64,000 nt of DNA from Bradyrhizobium neotropicale (lineage in GTDB: Bacteria > Pseudomonadota > Alphaproteobacteria > Rhizobiales > Xanthobacteraceae), in contig NZ_LSEF01000058.1 in NCBI RefSeq assembly GCF_001641695.1, positions 157,624 to 221,623 on the forward strand, written 5' to 3'. The notes beneath the pieces are model-generated. The model was not told where the DNA came from. It made no database searches and saw nothing but the letters and a program-made list of their open reading frames with translations. A program made the translations under genes and the position numbers. Shown one piece after another: positions 1 to 9,322 of this stretch. How positions within the stretch are numbered: the first letter of the stretch is position 1; every line of letters begins with the position of its first letter.

Positions 1-57
1 TATGAACCTGTCGCGGTCTATTTGAACGAATAGGCAAAGGACAGGGGACGAGAGACC

Positions 58-204
58 ATGGCAGACCGCGGCGCACTCAAGCTGGTCGGATTTATCTTCG
101 CTACCGCGACGCTGGCAGTGATGCTGGTCGCCGGCATGGTGGTGAAGGGCTATGCCGACGGTGGCTACACCCTGGAAGCCTCGACGGTCGAGGCGAGCCA
201 CTAA
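58..204 (+). CDS. small single-pass membrane protein, unknown function
   Basis: This 48-residue reading frame starts at an ATG preceded by a purine-rich AGGGGACGAGAGA ribosome-binding region. Residues about 10-29 are a hydrophobic stretch (VGFIFATATLAVMLVAGMVV) that would span the inner membrane, with a short polar C-terminus ending in EASTVEASH. It resembles small inner-membrane proteins common in Bradyrhizobium, but I recognise no named family. Support is the RBS, the hydrophobic segment and GC-rich third positions. Confidence 0.6.
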   Translation: MADRGALKLVGFIFATATLAVMLVAGMVVKGYADGGYTLEASTVEASH

Positions 205-245
205 GCCTTCGTTAACGCTGTTCCGCCCAATTCGGCGCCTGCCGC

Positions 246-383
246 TCAGCGGCTATACACGAACGCCAGCACCGTAATCGCGACGGCGAGCAATCCGACA
301 AAGCGCAACATGATCGTGCCGAACTGGGTCGGCGCAGGCCGCAGCGGGATCGGGTCCGTGGTGTCGGGCCGAATGCTTTCCAT
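246..383 (-). CDS. small single-pass membrane protein, unknown function
   Basis: The minus strand encodes 45 residues. The N-terminus is polar and proline-rich (MESIRPDTTDPIPLRPAPTQ), followed by a hydrophobic segment (about residues 24-42) and a short tail ending YSR. This N-in, one-helix layout suits a small inner-membrane protein. It converges with the preceding 48-residue gene, leaving only 41 bases between the stops. Function is unknown; the call rests on composition alone. Confidence 0.45.
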   Translation of the reverse strand: MESIRPDTTDPIPLRPAPTQFGTIMLRFVGLLAVAITVLAFVYSR

Positions 384-691
384 GTGACTAGTCCCCTGAC
401 CCGGCCGCAAAGGCTACGGGCGCTTGGCATTGGTCGCGGGGAAGGTGCGGAAAGTTCAAAGGGGATACGGCTGCAAATGCGCGCCCGTGTCCCGGACGCG
501 CTGCAGCGCCATAGCGCTGCTGCGCAGAGCCGGGACCCATCACGACGCGCGTTCGTCTCCCGGCATGGGCCCCGGCTCTGCGGTGCGTCACTGCGTGCCG
601 CACCGCGTCCGGGGCACGGGAGCTGCCCCCAAAAATCAAAACCGCCGCGTCCCCTCGGGAGCGCGGCGGCCATGACGTGTGATGCGGACGA

Positions 692-1108
692 TCAGCTGTT
701 GCGCAGGCCGTCGGCGGTGCGCTTCCACTGGGCGACGTTGTCGGAGATCATGCGGGTCGACTTCATCGCGGCCTGGCTGAGCTGGGCGTAGCCGGAGATC
801 TCGCGCTGGACGCGCTGGCCCTCGGCATGCAGGAGATCGCGCAGGCTCTCGAGCTCGGAGATCAGGTTCTCGATCTCGGCGAGCGAGGTGCCGGCGACGC
901 GCTGGATCAGCGAGTTGACATTGTTCACGGTGGCTTCCGCGTTGGGATCGAGCGCGGCTTCGCTGCCGGCGGCCGGCCGGCGCAGATAGGCGATGTCGTT
1001 GCGCACGAAATCGCGGATGCCGGCCTCGACTTCCGTGACGGCGGCGAGGTTGGTGTCGACCGTCTCGGTCTCGGTGGATTCGATCTTTTCCGGGCGAGTG
1101 GCGTTCAT
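692..1108 (-). CDS. conserved hypothetical protein, helical
   Basis: This is a 138-residue soluble protein. The ATG at 1108 was chosen over an upstream in-frame start because AGGGGAAC lies just before it and the upstream extension is arginine-rich and unlike real protein. The N-terminal third is acidic and Glu/Thr-rich (KIESTETETVDT). The remainder is predicted helical or coiled-coil (IENLISELESLRDLLHAEGQ), recalling phasin-like or chemoreceptor-like amphipathic helices. No catalytic motif is visible. Function unknown. Confidence 0.7.
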   Translation of the reverse strand: MNATRPEKIESTETETVDTNLAAVTEVEAGIRDFVRNDIAYLRRPAAGSEAALDPNAEATVNNVNSLIQRVAGTSLAEIENLISELESLRDLLHAEGQRVQREISGYAQLSQAAMKSTRMISDNVAQWKRTADGLRNS

Positions 1109-1339
1109 CGTTGTTCCCCTGTTCGCGTTGAGCGCAGCGCGAGTGTCCCCCGCACGACGACGTCTGTGGGCTGCTGCATCAGGGCGTCCGATTTTGACCG
1201 CAACTGGGCCGAGATGCGGCAAGGGCGGACCATTCGGGGGCTTTGCCGTGGCGTATGGTTAGCAATGTCTGAAGGTTTGGTGCGGCCAGGTGAATGCGCG
1301 GCTCGGCCGGAGGTCGACTCCCGGAGAGGCGAAGAGCAT

Positions 1340-2242
1340 TCACCAGCTCTTCTTGAAGCCTGCGGTCAGGCTCTTGTTGATCGCGCCCTGGGAGGTCTCG
1401 CCGACCGAGCCGGAGACGGTGACGTTGTCGAACAGCTTTTGCTCGGCGCCGAACTTGCGCAGCCATTTGTCGTCGGTGGTCGACAGCGTCTGGCCGGCGG
1501 TGATGCTGGTGCCGGTGTCGGTGATCGTGACCTTGGCGGACTGGTCGGTCTCGTAATTGCGGGTGGTGCGCCCGGCGATGCCGGGGAGGGCCGTCGTGCC
1601 CTGCTGGTTCACGCTGTAGCCGTTCTGGAGCGTCAGCGAATAGTCGCTCGAGAGCGGCACCGACTTGGTCAGCGAGGCGCCGAGCTTGCTCTGCTCGGAG
1701 CCGGGATCGACGCGGGCTTCCACCGCGGTCTTGTCCCAGATCGAGCCCGCGCCCGGTGCGGTCGCAGCCGCCCAGGCGCTGCCGGAGGATTGCGGCAGGT
1801 TGCCGCCATTGGCGGCCTTCTGCGCCAAGAGCTCGGACATCGTGGTCGGCTCGCTCGCCACCGTCATGTCGGCGCCGATCCGCGTGTCCCAGAACGAAGA
1901 CACCGACTGCTTGACCTTGACTGCCGAGGAGCCGTTTGCGTTCAGGTTCGACGACCAGTCGAGCCCGTCCTTGGCCGCCGCCTGCGCCCGCTTCTTCGCG
2001 GCGATGATGTCGTTCAGCGTGCCGGCGTCGACCGCGAGCTGGCTCCAGTCGAGCTTGTCGACGTCGATGCCCTTGAGCACATCGGGGTCGTTGACATCAG
2101 GCGTCGCCGCGGCCTCGGTCTCGTCGTCCGGCTCCGCGGCCGCCGGCGGAATGATCTGTGCCGAGGCCGTCAGCACCGAGCCAAAAATGAACGCGGCCGC
2201 CAGCACTGGCAGCCTCCAGCCAAAACCTGTCGAGAATTCCAT
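1340..2242 (-). CDS. exported protein, possible outer-membrane beta-strand protein
   Basis: This is a 300-residue protein. The start at 2242 follows a GCAGGAAT ribosome-binding site and opens a signal peptide (hydrophobic LPVLAAAFIFGSVLTASA, cleavage near residue 26). The middle is acidic (EPDDETEAAATPDVNDPD). The C-terminal half alternates polar and hydrophobic residues typical of beta strands and ends in a terminal Trp (AGFKKSW), as bacterial outer-membrane proteins often end in an aromatic residue. Envelope localisation is inferred; function is unknown. Confidence 0.65.
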   Translation of the reverse strand: MEFSTGFGWRLPVLAAAFIFGSVLTASAQIIPPAAAEPDDETEAAATPDVNDPDVLKGIDVDKLDWSQLAVDAGTLNDIIAAKKRAQAAAKDGLDWSSNLNANGSSAVKVKQSVSSFWDTRIGADMTVASEPTTMSELLAQKAANGGNLPQSSGSAWAAATAPGAGSIWDKTAVEARVDPGSEQSKLGASLTKSVPLSSDYSLTLQNGYSVNQQGTTALPGIAGRTTRNYETDQSAKVTITDTGTSITAGQTLSTTDDKWLRKFGAEQKLFDNVTVSGSVGETSQGAINKSLTAGFKKSW

Positions 2243-2511
2243 ATTCCTGCCCGCGAGCCCCGGCGCATACTTCCACCAGCAATATAGAGCGGCTTTCCGC
2301 GAAGACCATGCGCCATTCAGTCCCGCGTCCAACATGAGGTTGTATCGTTGCAAAATTGTGGCGGCTGAGGTCAGGCCGCAAACCAACGGGCCGCGCGAAA
2401 AGCGCGCGCCCGACGACTGCTCTCACGCGACGGCATCCGGCGGGGCTGGAGGCCAGGACATCGCGCGAAGCGCCCATCGGTCCCGAAAAGCGGGGCCCGT
2501 TGGTGTCCCCC

Positions 2512-2952
2512 TCACCCCACGCCGGTCATCTTGGGAAGATGAATGGCGCGGCCGAGTGCCTGCTCCACGAGGTCGAAGGTGTCGATCAGCACGCGCATGT
2601 TGACGAGGCGGCCCGCCCTGAACTGGGCGAACTGCGCCACCCGCAGCGAGAGCGGCTTGTCGGAATCGAGCGCGGTCAGCGAATAGCGCAGCATGGAGGC
2701 CGCGGAATCCACACCCAGCATGATGTTCTCGCGGTCGAAGCGGCGGACATGGAAGTTGTCGGCGAGCTGGCGGATGACGTCGAGCACCGCCTGCTTGCCC
2801 TGGCGTGCGCCGAGGAACGGAAACATGTCGATCGGGCCATAGAGCGCCCAGTCGACGTCCTCGTCGATCAGGGCCTCGATATCCTCGAAATGCCGGTCGT
2901 TGATCGCGCGATGCAACGCGCGCGAGAAACGCCAGAGGCTGTGCTCTGTCAT
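2512..2952 (-). CDS. SnoaL-like / NTF2-fold protein
   Basis: This 146-residue protein starts at MTEHSLWRF (2952); the upstream in-frame extension is unlikely to be translated. It has the NTF2/SnoaL pattern: an N-terminal helix with DRHFEDIEALIDEDVDW, the GPIDMFPFLGARQGKQAV loop, and a C-terminal strand plus helix (VLIDTFDLVEQALGR). Such proteins are ligand-binding folds or small cyclase/isomerase-type enzymes; the substrate cannot be inferred. A second, clearly related gene follows in the same orientation at 3219-3665, so the pair is probably an old tandem duplication. Confidence 0.75.
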   Translation of the reverse strand: MTEHSLWRFSRALHRAINDRHFEDIEALIDEDVDWALYGPIDMFPFLGARQGKQAVLDVIRQLADNFHVRRFDRENIMLGVDSAASMLRYSLTALDSDKPLSLRVAQFAQFRAGRLVNMRVLIDTFDLVEQALGRAIHLPKMTGVG

Positions 2953-3218
2953 TTTGGGGAGTCCTGAAACTGGCTTGCAAGAAAACGGAAAACGACCCCA
3001 TGCACAGCAATGTGCCGCGGGGCTGCTCAACTCATTCGTGTACGAACAAATACGGAATTTCGGCCAAAACGCAATTCACGTTTTCGCAATGCACAATTGA
3101 GATCGCTTTGTGAGATTTGCAATAGAACCCCGTAATTCTACTTGTCGCGCCGCCGCACCGGCTCCGGCTCTCGCGATCGTGTGGGCCCCGCGGGGAGCGG
3201 GGAGGGAGGATCAACGGC

Positions 3219-3665
3219 TCACTCCGCCCTCTCGCCTAGGATCAGGGGGCCGATCTCGCGCTCGAGCACCTGCTGCACCAGATCGTAGGAATCGATGATC
3301 TCGCGGATCTCGGTCACCAGCCCGTTGCGCAAGCTGTAGAACACGGCCATGTCGAACTGCACGATGCGGCCGTTGCTGCGCTTCTTGAAGTAGGCGTGCA
3401 TGTAGGTCGCGACCGCGTCGGCCTCGGCGACGACGTGCGGCGTCTTGTAGCGAACTTCCGAATAGCGCGACCAGACGGTCTGCCAGAGCGCACGCAATTC
3501 GGTCTTGCCGTGGCGCGGCACCATGTGCGGCAGCACGTCAATCGGCGCGTGGGTGAGGAAGTCGACGTCGTCGGTGCAGCACGCAAGCGCCGCGTCGAGA
3601 TCGCCGCGCGCGAAACTGTCGAGCAGATGGAGCACGCGCTGCCTGCTCAAGGATTCAACCGTCAT
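3219..3665 (-). CDS. SnoaL-like / NTF2-fold protein, paralogue
   Basis: This 148-residue protein starts at MTVESLSRQ (3665). Its layout matches the neighbour at 2512-2952: RGDLDAALACCTDDVDFLTH, APIDVLPHMVPRHGKTELR, then IIDSYDLVQQVLEREIG. The shared motif positions (HAPID/YGPID, HGKTE/QGKQA, IDSYDLVQQ/IDTFDLVEQ) show common ancestry. Likely a cytoplasmic SnoaL-like domain protein of unknown substrate. The 266-base gap between the two genes holds no further gene. Confidence 0.75.
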   Translation of the reverse strand: MTVESLSRQRVLHLLDSFARGDLDAALACCTDDVDFLTHAPIDVLPHMVPRHGKTELRALWQTVWSRYSEVRYKTPHVVAEADAVATYMHAYFKKRSNGRIVQFDMAVFYSLRNGLVTEIREIIDSYDLVQQVLEREIGPLILGERAE

Positions 3666-3894
3666 GCTGCGCCCGCCTTCATCGGCCGTCGATCGCAAAC
3701 GCTATCGCGCGACCTGCTCGCCCATCAATCCGCAAAACCACAGGAGTGATTGCAGACCTTATGACGCGCAGACGCAATGCCAGGTTCATGGGATGCAATT
3801 AAGGGTTGTGAGCACGGTTGTGTGCACGAATTCGGGCAGACGCGTTGTCCCGCGATGGCGTCTTGCGCTGAGCGTTGGCGCTGCTTGCCGTGTC

Positions 3895-4110
3895 TCTCAC
3901 TCCCTCTCCCCGTCCTTACGGGGAGAGGGTGGGGTGAGGGGCTGCGTCCGCGAGTTCGATTTCATTGGCATGCACGGCTCTAGAACGAGTCGGACAGACT
4001 TCCGATTTTGCTAGCATATCGCCTCGCCCCTCACCCGGATCGCACTGGACGATGCTTCGCATCGCCAGCCGCGATCCGACCTCTCCCGCCAAAGAGCGGG
4101 GAGAGGTTTG
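3895..4110. repeat. paired inverted palindromic element (REP-like), internally deleted
   Basis: Left end: a palindrome (CTCCCCGTCCTTACGGGGAG) followed by GGGGTGAGGGGC and CTGCGTCCGCGAG. Right end: GCCCCTCACCC followed by a second palindrome region ending CGGGGAGAGG. The two ends are inverted relative to each other, with about 70 bases between. The same architecture recurs at 10701-10847, 16793-17245, 26346-26546 and 40570-40682. The rest of the 3666-4178 intergenic region holds no gene I can support. Confidence 0.8.
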
Positions 4111-4178
4111 AGGCAGCACACGGAACTCGGCGACACCTGCGCTCGTTGAGACACCGACACCGAAATCCGGAGACAGCC

Positions 4179-4415
4179 ATGAAATCCCCGCTTGTCGCCT
4201 GCGCTGCCGCGCTTCTGATGCTCACCGCCACGTCCGCGGCCAACGCCAAGGGCTGCATCAAGGGCGCCGTCGTCGGTGGCGTTGCCGGCCATTATGCCGG
4301 CCATCACGGCATGCTGGGCGCCGCCGCCGGCTGCCTCTACGGCCGCCATCACGCCAAGCAGCAGGAGAGGCAGCAGCAACAGAGCAACCAGACCAACGGG
4401 CAGGGCAAGCTGTAA
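4179..4415 (+). CDS. small exported glycine-zipper protein
   Basis: This 78-residue protein starts at an ATG preceded by GGAGACAGCC. Residues 1-24 form a signal peptide ([17 protein letters not shown]). The mature part has a glycine- and histidine-rich stretch ([20 protein letters not shown]) of glycine-zipper type, then a Gln-rich tail ([13 protein letters not shown]). Glycine-zipper proteins associate with the envelope; the exact role is unknown. Confidence 0.7.
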   Translation: MKSPLVACAAALLMLTATSAANAKGCIKGAVVGGVAGHYAGHHGMLGAAAGCLYGRHHAKQQERQQQQSNQTNGQGKL

Positions 4416-4444
4416 GGCCGCGGAAGCCACGCCGCACATTCCCT

Positions 4445-4487
4445 CGTCATTCCGGGGCGCGTGCCAGCGCGAGCCCGGAATCCATGA
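4445..4487. repeat. short palindromic intergenic repeat (TCATTCCGGGGC family)
   Basis: TCATTCCGGGGCGCG is followed by GCGAGCCCGGAATCCATGA, giving a hairpin CCGGGGCGCG...GCGAGCCCGG. The same family occurs at 4862-4907 and as a back-to-back pair at 56848-56954. Confidence 0.75.
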
Positions 4488-4847
4488 CCCCGGCGATCGG
4501 CCGGTTCGTGCGCATCTTCCCGCACGCGCCGCATCGTGATAGCGAGACGCCGCGGCAACGGCCCGCGCTTCCCAACCGATGGAGGGCGTCATGCGCAAAC
4601 AACGCGATCTCGAAAACCTCCCCAGCTTTCAGCATCACGCGTAAGCGGCGGAATTCTTTCCCCTCGGAAACACACGTCAAGCGGGGCACGCGCGTCGTCC
4701 ATGGCGACGTCGAGCTGACCGAAAGGCTCGGCCGCAACGACCTCTGCCCCTGCGGCTCCGGACGCAGGTTTCAAAGCCTGCTGCATGACGTCCGGGGCCT
4801 ATGACGGCTCCAACCGCAGCTACTACTTTCAGGGACTAGCCGCTTGA
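4484..4847 (+). pseudogene. frameshifted SEC-C (SecA C-terminal-like zinc motif) protein gene
   Basis: The frame carries [14 protein letters not shown], the first half of the SEC-C zinc motif (CPCGSG...CC). A run of three T at 4769-4771 then puts the reading into frame 2 of the old codons, ending at a stop at 4802-4804. Removing one T gives [20 protein letters not shown] and a stop at 4845-4847, restoring the expected C-x-C-x8-C-C pattern. No convincing start is visible; the only in-frame ATG overlaps a repeat. The gene appears broken, unless the extra T is an assembly error. Confidence 0.6.
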
Positions 4848-4861
4848 GATGCGGCAACCTC

Positions 4862-4907
4862 ACGTCATTCCGGGGCGCCGCGAAGCGGCGAGCCCGGAAT
4901 CCATCAC
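4862..4907. repeat. short palindromic intergenic repeat (TCATTCCGGGGC family)
   Basis: TCATTCCGGGGCGCCGCGAAGCG is followed by GCGAGCCCGGAATCCATCA, forming a hairpin. Same family as 4445-4487; together the two copies bracket the broken SEC-C gene. Confidence 0.75.
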
Positions 4908-4940
4908 GTCGAAGGACCTGGTGGCTTAGACAGCTATCCG

Positions 4941-5222
4941 TCAATCTGGCTGATGTGAGCGCAGGAACTCCTTCGCCGCATCCCGCGTCGAAAAGCGACC
5001 AAGCTCCTGGTAGTCGGGATCGTCCTCCGCCTCCTCAGGCGAGCGCAGTACAACGAATTTTCCGGCTTCCTCTACGATGAGCTCCGTCAAATCTTCGCTG
5101 TTGAACGGCGACATGTTGCGGAAGCCGCAATGCGGACATTCGTCGTCGCAAGTGCACGACCATTCATCGGTCCACATCCTCCTGCAACGATCGCAGCGAT
5201 AGAAGTTCAGGAACCAGGCCAT
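4941..5222 (-). CDS. cysteine-rich zinc-ribbon-like protein beside the DpnI homologue
   Basis: This 93-residue protein starts at MAWFLNFYRC (5222), only 8 bases after the stop of the DpnI-like gene, so it is probably co-transcribed and perhaps translationally coupled. Cysteines at 10, 13, 23, 25, 29 and 32 (CDRC, CTC, CPHC) suggest one or two zinc sites. The C-terminal half is acidic (SPEEAEDDPDYQELG) and ends in a helical AAKEFLRSHQPD. It does not obviously match DpnD of pneumococcus. A role with the restriction enzyme is inferred from linkage only. Confidence 0.75.
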   Translation of the reverse strand: MAWFLNFYRCDRCRRMWTDEWSCTCDDECPHCGFRNMSPFNSEDLTELIVEEAGKFVVLRSPEEAEDDPDYQELGRFSTRDAAKEFLRSHQPD

Positions 5223-5230
5223 GACGAACC

Positions 5231-5998
5231 TCACGATCTCAAGCGATAGTTGCCGCGAGACAGGAACTCGATGAACCCTCGATCGCGCAAATACTGGAGC
5301 TGCTGGCGAATCTTCGGCCTGACGTTCTGATTGCCGGGATAAAGTTCGCCGAGCTGCCGTTCGAAGCCGTAGACCTCTTCGAGCGTGAATTCGCGCTTGC
5401 CTAGCGACTCCACGCATTTCATCACGTCAAGCAGCCAGCCGCGGGCCTCCAGTGACTGGCTTCGGAGGAAGAGCGTCTTCTGCCATTCCTCAAGAACCAG
5501 CTCCTTTGGCCGGATCACGCCGTTCTGAACAATGTGGATTTTGCCGGCTTCAGGCACCTTGCTCAGTAGAATGTTCGATCCGACCCAGCCGGCGCGTCGC
5601 GCCGTCGCCGCGAGGGGCTTTCGCTGCTGAATGATTTCAGGAACGAAGAAGTGCTTTGGTACTATGAAGAGATTTACGACCGCCAGTGAGGTGCGGTCGT
5701 AGTTCATTAGCAGGAGGTTCGGATTGTTACTGGCAGCGAGCCGTTCGCACTTTGTTTTGTAGGCCCCGTCTGACACGCTCGGGCCGAACTTTCCCCGCTG
5801 GCTCTTGAGCTCGAATTCTTCTTTGCAAGATGCGCAGAGAAAGTCAGCAACGGGGCTGTTGTTGGGGAATTGCGGCATCTTAGCGCTGCCGCAGTGCGGA
5901 CAATAGGCCCACGCCTTAACCCAGGCCTCGGTCCACGCACGGGCACTTTGTGAACCGCTGGTGTACGAGGACTGGGTTTCTTCGAAGCCGAGTTTCAT
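5231..5998 (-). CDS. DpnI-type methyl-directed restriction endonuclease
   Basis: This 255-residue protein has nearly the same length as Streptococcus DpnI (254 aa) and aligns from end to end with it as I remember it. An N-terminal PD-(D/E)XK domain has Asp52, Glu63 and Lys65 in VADFLCASCKEEFELK, matching DpnI Asp53/Glu64/Lys66. Zinc cysteines are C33, C36, C55 and C58. The signature RKPLAATARRAGWVGSNI follows. The C-terminus is a winged-helix reader domain (REFTLEEVYGFERQL, KIRQQLQYLRDRGFIEF). DpnI cuts GATC only when adenine is methylated, so the gene needs no protective methylase; none is seen nearby. Codon usage is less GC-biased than in flanking genes, suggesting acquisition by transfer. 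Confidence 0.93.
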   Translation of the reverse strand: MKLGFEETQSSYTSGSQSARAWTEAWVKAWAYCPHCGSAKMPQFPNNSPVADFLCASCKEEFELKSQRGKFGPSVSDGAYKTKCERLAASNNPNLLLMNYDRTSLAVVNLFIVPKHFFVPEIIQQRKPLAATARRAGWVGSNILLSKVPEAGKIHIVQNGVIRPKELVLEEWQKTLFLRSQSLEARGWLLDVMKCVESLGKREFTLEEVYGFERQLGELYPGNQNVRPKIRQQLQYLRDRGFIEFLSRGNYRLRS

Positions 5999-6040
5999 AA
6001 GGCAAACCTAACGGAACCCGGTGGGATTGCTAGCGCCAGC

Positions 6041-8956
6041 CTACCTCTTCTTCCACCCACCCCTTCGCCCCGGCGCGCCACCCGTCGACTTCGGCGCGGG
6101 TCCGAACTCCGGGCCGGACTGCCGCGAATCCGTCGGCTGGATGATCCGGCTCTCGCCGCCGAACGGTTTTGACGGCAGCGCGCGGTTGGCGCGGTAGGGC
6201 AGCGATTCCGGGCCGTGCATTTCGTCGAGATGCGGCTTGTGCACCTTCGAGCCGCCACCGCCGCCGCCGCTGGCCTTGAGCGCGGAGCTCACGGTCTTTT
6301 TCTTCATCGCGCTGACTGGCAAGTTGGCGGCGTCGCCGTATTTCCTGGTGCCGGCATAGGCGCCGGCCTTGCTCTGAACGGTGCGCTGTTTGGCCGTGGG
6401 GTCGTCGACGACCGCGAGCTCGGTCGCGCGCAGGCGCTTGACCTCGTCGCGCAGGCGGGCGGCTTCCTCGAAGTTCAGGTCGGCGGCGGCCTCGCGCATC
6501 CGCGTTTCGAGGTCGGCGAGAACGGCCTCGAAGTTGTGGCCGATCGAGATCACGTCGTCGGTCATGTCGTGGCCGCCGACTTCCACCAGCACGTGGTCGC
6601 GCTCGTAGACTGAGTTGAGAATGTCGCCGATCTGCTTCTTCACGCTCTCCGGCGTAATCCCGTTGGCGTTGTTGTACTCGACCTGCTTCTCGCGGCGGCG
6701 GTTGGTTTCGGCGATGGCGCGCTCCATCGAGCCGGTCATGCTGTCGGCATAGAGGATCACCTTGCCGTCGACGTTGCGCGCGGCACGGCCGATGGTCTGG
6801 ATCAGCGAAGTCTCGCTGCGCAGAAAACCTTCCTTGTCGGCATCGAGGATCGCGACCAGCGCGCATTCGGGAATGTCGAGGCCTTCGCGGAGCAGGTTGA
6901 TGCCGACCAGCGCGTCGAAGGCGCCAAGGCGCAAATCGCGGATGATCTCTATGCGCTCGATGGTGTCGATGTCCGAATGCATGTAGCGGACGCGAATGCC
7001 CTGCTCGTGCAGATATTCGGTGAGGTCCTCCGCCATGCGCTTGGTCAGCACGGTGATCAGCGAGCGATAACCGGCCTGCGCGGTGGCACGCACCTCGCCG
7101 ACGAGATCGTCGACCTGGGTGCGGGCGGGGCGGATGTCGACGGGCGGATCGATCAGGCCCGTGGGGCGGATCACCTGCTCGACGAACACGCCGCCGCTCT
7201 CGTTCAGCTCCCAGCCACTGGGCGTCGCCGACACTGCGACCGTCTGCGGCCGCATCATGTCCCACTCCTCGAAGCGGAGCGGGCGATTGTCCATGCACGA
7301 CGGCAAACGGAAGCCGTATTCGGCGAGCGTCGCCTTGCGGCGGAAGTCGCCGCGGAACATGGCGCCGATCTGCGGAATGGTGACGTGGCTTTCGTCGGCG
7401 AAGATCAGCGCGTTGTCGGGCACGTATTCGAACAGCGTCGGCGGCGGTTCGCCGGGGCGACGTCCCGTCAGATACCGCGAATAGTTCTCGATGCCGGCGC
7501 AGCTTCCCGTTGCCTCCATCATCTCGAGGTCGAACATGGTGCGCTGCTCCAGCCGTTGCGCTTCCAGCAGGCGCCCCTGGTCGTGGAGCTGGTCGAGCCG
7601 CTGCTTCAGCTCGAACTTGATCGACTTGATCGCCTGCACCAGCGTCGGGCGCGGCGTCACATAGTGCGAGTTGGCGTAGATCTTGATGAATTCGAGCTCG
7701 TCCTGCTTGTGGCCGGTGAGCGGGTCGAACTCCTCGATATTCTCGACGGTGTCGCCGAACAGATTCACGCGCCAGGCGCGGTCCTCATAGTGCGCCGGGA
7801 AGATGTCGATGACATCGCCGCGCACCCGGAAGGTGCCGCGGGTGAAATCGGCCTGCGTGCGCTTGTATTGGAGGGCGACGAGGTCGGCGATGAGCTGGCG
7901 CTGGTCGATGCGCTCGCCCTTCTTCAGCGCAAACGTCATCGCGGTGTAGGTCTCGACCGAACCGATACCGTAGATGCAGGACACCGACGCGACGATGATG
8001 ACGTCGTCGCGCTCGAGCAGCGCGCGCGTCGCCGAGTGGCGCATGCGGTCGATCTGCTCGTTGATGGATGAATCCTTCTCGATATAGGTGTCGGTGCGCG
8101 GGACGTAGGCTTCCGGCTGGTAATAGTCGTAATAGGAGACGAAGTATTCGACCGCGTTGTCGGGGAAGAAGCTCTTGAACTCGCCATAGAGCTGGGCGGC
8201 AAGCGTCTTGTTCGGCGCCAGGATCAGTGCGGGGCGCTGCGTCGCCTCGATCACCTTGGCCATGGTGTAGGTCTTGCCCGAGCCGGTGACGCCGAGCAGA
8301 ACCTGCGAGCGGTCGTTGCGCTCGATGCCCTCGACGAGCTCGGTGATCGCCGTCGGCTGGTCGCCCTTGGGCTGGTATTCCGATTTGATCTCGAAACGCA
8401 CGCCGCCTTCGGACTTTTCCGGGCGGGGTGGGCGGTGCGGCGTCCACACTTTCATGGAGCCGTCGTCCTTGCGGAACTCGGGACGGCCGTCGCGGATCAG
8501 CGCCTCCAGCGCGTCCGCGGTCGCCTTCACGCCGAGCGCCTCGGTCTTCGAGCGCGGCGGCCGCGCCAGGGCCTCGGCATCGTCCTCCTCTGTCGGCAGA
8601 CCGAGCTGCTTCGCAAGTTCCGGATCGAGGAACGGGATTGTCGCGGCGGTGCCGTAATTCGCCTGTGGCGCCTCGTCCAATCCTGCCGGGCGGTCGCTCA
8701 AACGGTCATTTGGAAAATCCTTCGGCGTCGAGGCCCGCGCGCGGTGTGCGGCGGCCTCGCCGCCGGCGCGGCGGTCGCGCGAATTGTCCGGCGGCGGCTG
8801 CAGGCCGGTGCCCGATCCAAGCCCGGCATCGCCGCGATTGATCGCGGGATTGAGCAGCTCGGCCAGCGCCGGTGCGATCGGCTGCACATCGGGCCGATGC
8901 GCTTTGGATTTGGGGGATTTGACGGGTTTTTCGGAGGATGCAGGTTTCTTCGCCAT
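6041..8956 (-). CDS. uvrB: excinuclease ABC subunit UvrB
   Basis: This 971-residue protein is the damage-verifying helicase subunit of nucleotide excision repair; it loads onto DNA with UvrA and recruits UvrC. Walker A is GVTGSGKT at residues 222-229. The beta-hairpin region ([16 protein letters not shown]), the DESH box, helicase motifs ([34 protein letters not shown]) and the UVR domain ([16 protein letters not shown]) are in order. Typical UvrB is about 670 residues; the extra length is an N-terminal low-complexity extension of about 185 residues plus a basic, Gly-rich C-terminal tail, both usual in Bradyrhizobium relatives. Confidence 0.98.
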   Translation of the reverse strand: MAKKPASSEKPVKSPKSKAHRPDVQPIAPALAELLNPAINRGDAGLGSGTGLQPPPDNSRDRRAGGEAAAHRARASTPKDFPNDRLSDRPAGLDEAPQANYGTAATIPFLDPELAKQLGLPTEEDDAEALARPPRSKTEALGVKATADALEALIRDGRPEFRKDDGSMKVWTPHRPPRPEKSEGGVRFEIKSEYQPKGDQPTAITELVEGIERNDRSQVLLGVTGSGKTYTMAKVIEATQRPALILAPNKTLAAQLYGEFKSFFPDNAVEYFVSYYDYYQPEAYVPRTDTYIEKDSSINEQIDRMRHSATRALLERDDVIIVASVSCIYGIGSVETYTAMTFALKKGERIDQRQLIADLVALQYKRTQADFTRGTFRVRGDVIDIFPAHYEDRAWRVNLFGDTVENIEEFDPLTGHKQDELEFIKIYANSHYVTPRPTLVQAIKSIKFELKQRLDQLHDQGRLLEAQRLEQRTMFDLEMMEATGSCAGIENYSRYLTGRRPGEPPPTLFEYVPDNALIFADESHVTIPQIGAMFRGDFRRKATLAEYGFRLPSCMDNRPLRFEEWDMMRPQTVAVSATPSGWELNESGGVFVEQVIRPTGLIDPPVDIRPARTQVDDLVGEVRATAQAGYRSLITVLTKRMAEDLTEYLHEQGIRVRYMHSDIDTIERIEIIRDLRLGAFDALVGINLLREGLDIPECALVAILDADKEGFLRSETSLIQTIGRAARNVDGKVILYADSMTGSMERAIAETNRRREKQVEYNNANGITPESVKKQIGDILNSVYERDHVLVEVGGHDMTDDVISIGHNFEAVLADLETRMREAAADLNFEEAARLRDEVKRLRATELAVVDDPTAKQRTVQSKAGAYAGTRKYGDAANLPVSAMKKKTVSSALKASGGGGGGSKVHKPHLDEMHGPESLPYRANRALPSKPFGGESRIIQPTDSRQSGPEFGPAPKSTGGAPGRRGGWKKR

Positions 8957-9049
8957 GGCCGGAATATGGGACGAGTCCGCCCGGCAGAAAAGGGCGAATG
9001 CCTTGTCCGGCTCAGCCTGCTGACAGCAGGTTGGCAGCAGGCGCAGACC

Positions 9050-9283
9050 TCACGCCGCGGGCAGCGGCCCGTCGTCGTCCTCGTGCAGGTTGCGCGGCTG
9101 GAGGATGTCGAGATGGATCCCGCCACAACCGGTGCAGCGCATGGTCCAGTATTCGCATCCGGCGCGGCCGCCGATCACGCGGAGCACCGCGAGATCGCCG
9201 TCGCATTCCGGGCAATTCGACAGCACGGACCGTGCGTAGGATCGGGCCAGCGGCTGTGTCTCTTCGATTTCGATGGACGACAT
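9050..9283 (-). CDS. small zinc-ribbon protein, unknown function
   Basis: This 77-residue protein has paired cysteines CPEC (about residues 24-27) and CTGC (about 50-53), plus a third Cys in GCEYW, consistent with a zinc ribbon. The C-terminus is acidic (LHEDDDGP). It lies directly upstream of uvrB in the same orientation, about 93 bases away. No catalytic motif; a nucleic-acid or protein-binding role is only a guess. Confidence 0.7.
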   Translation of the reverse strand: MSSIEIEETQPLARSYARSVLSNCPECDGDLAVLRVIGGRAGCEYWTMRCTGCGGIHLDILQPRNLHEDDDGPLPAA

Positions 9284-9322
9284 GACCGGTTCCTTGCTTT
9301 CCGCCGCGCTGGTCCTGCTTGC

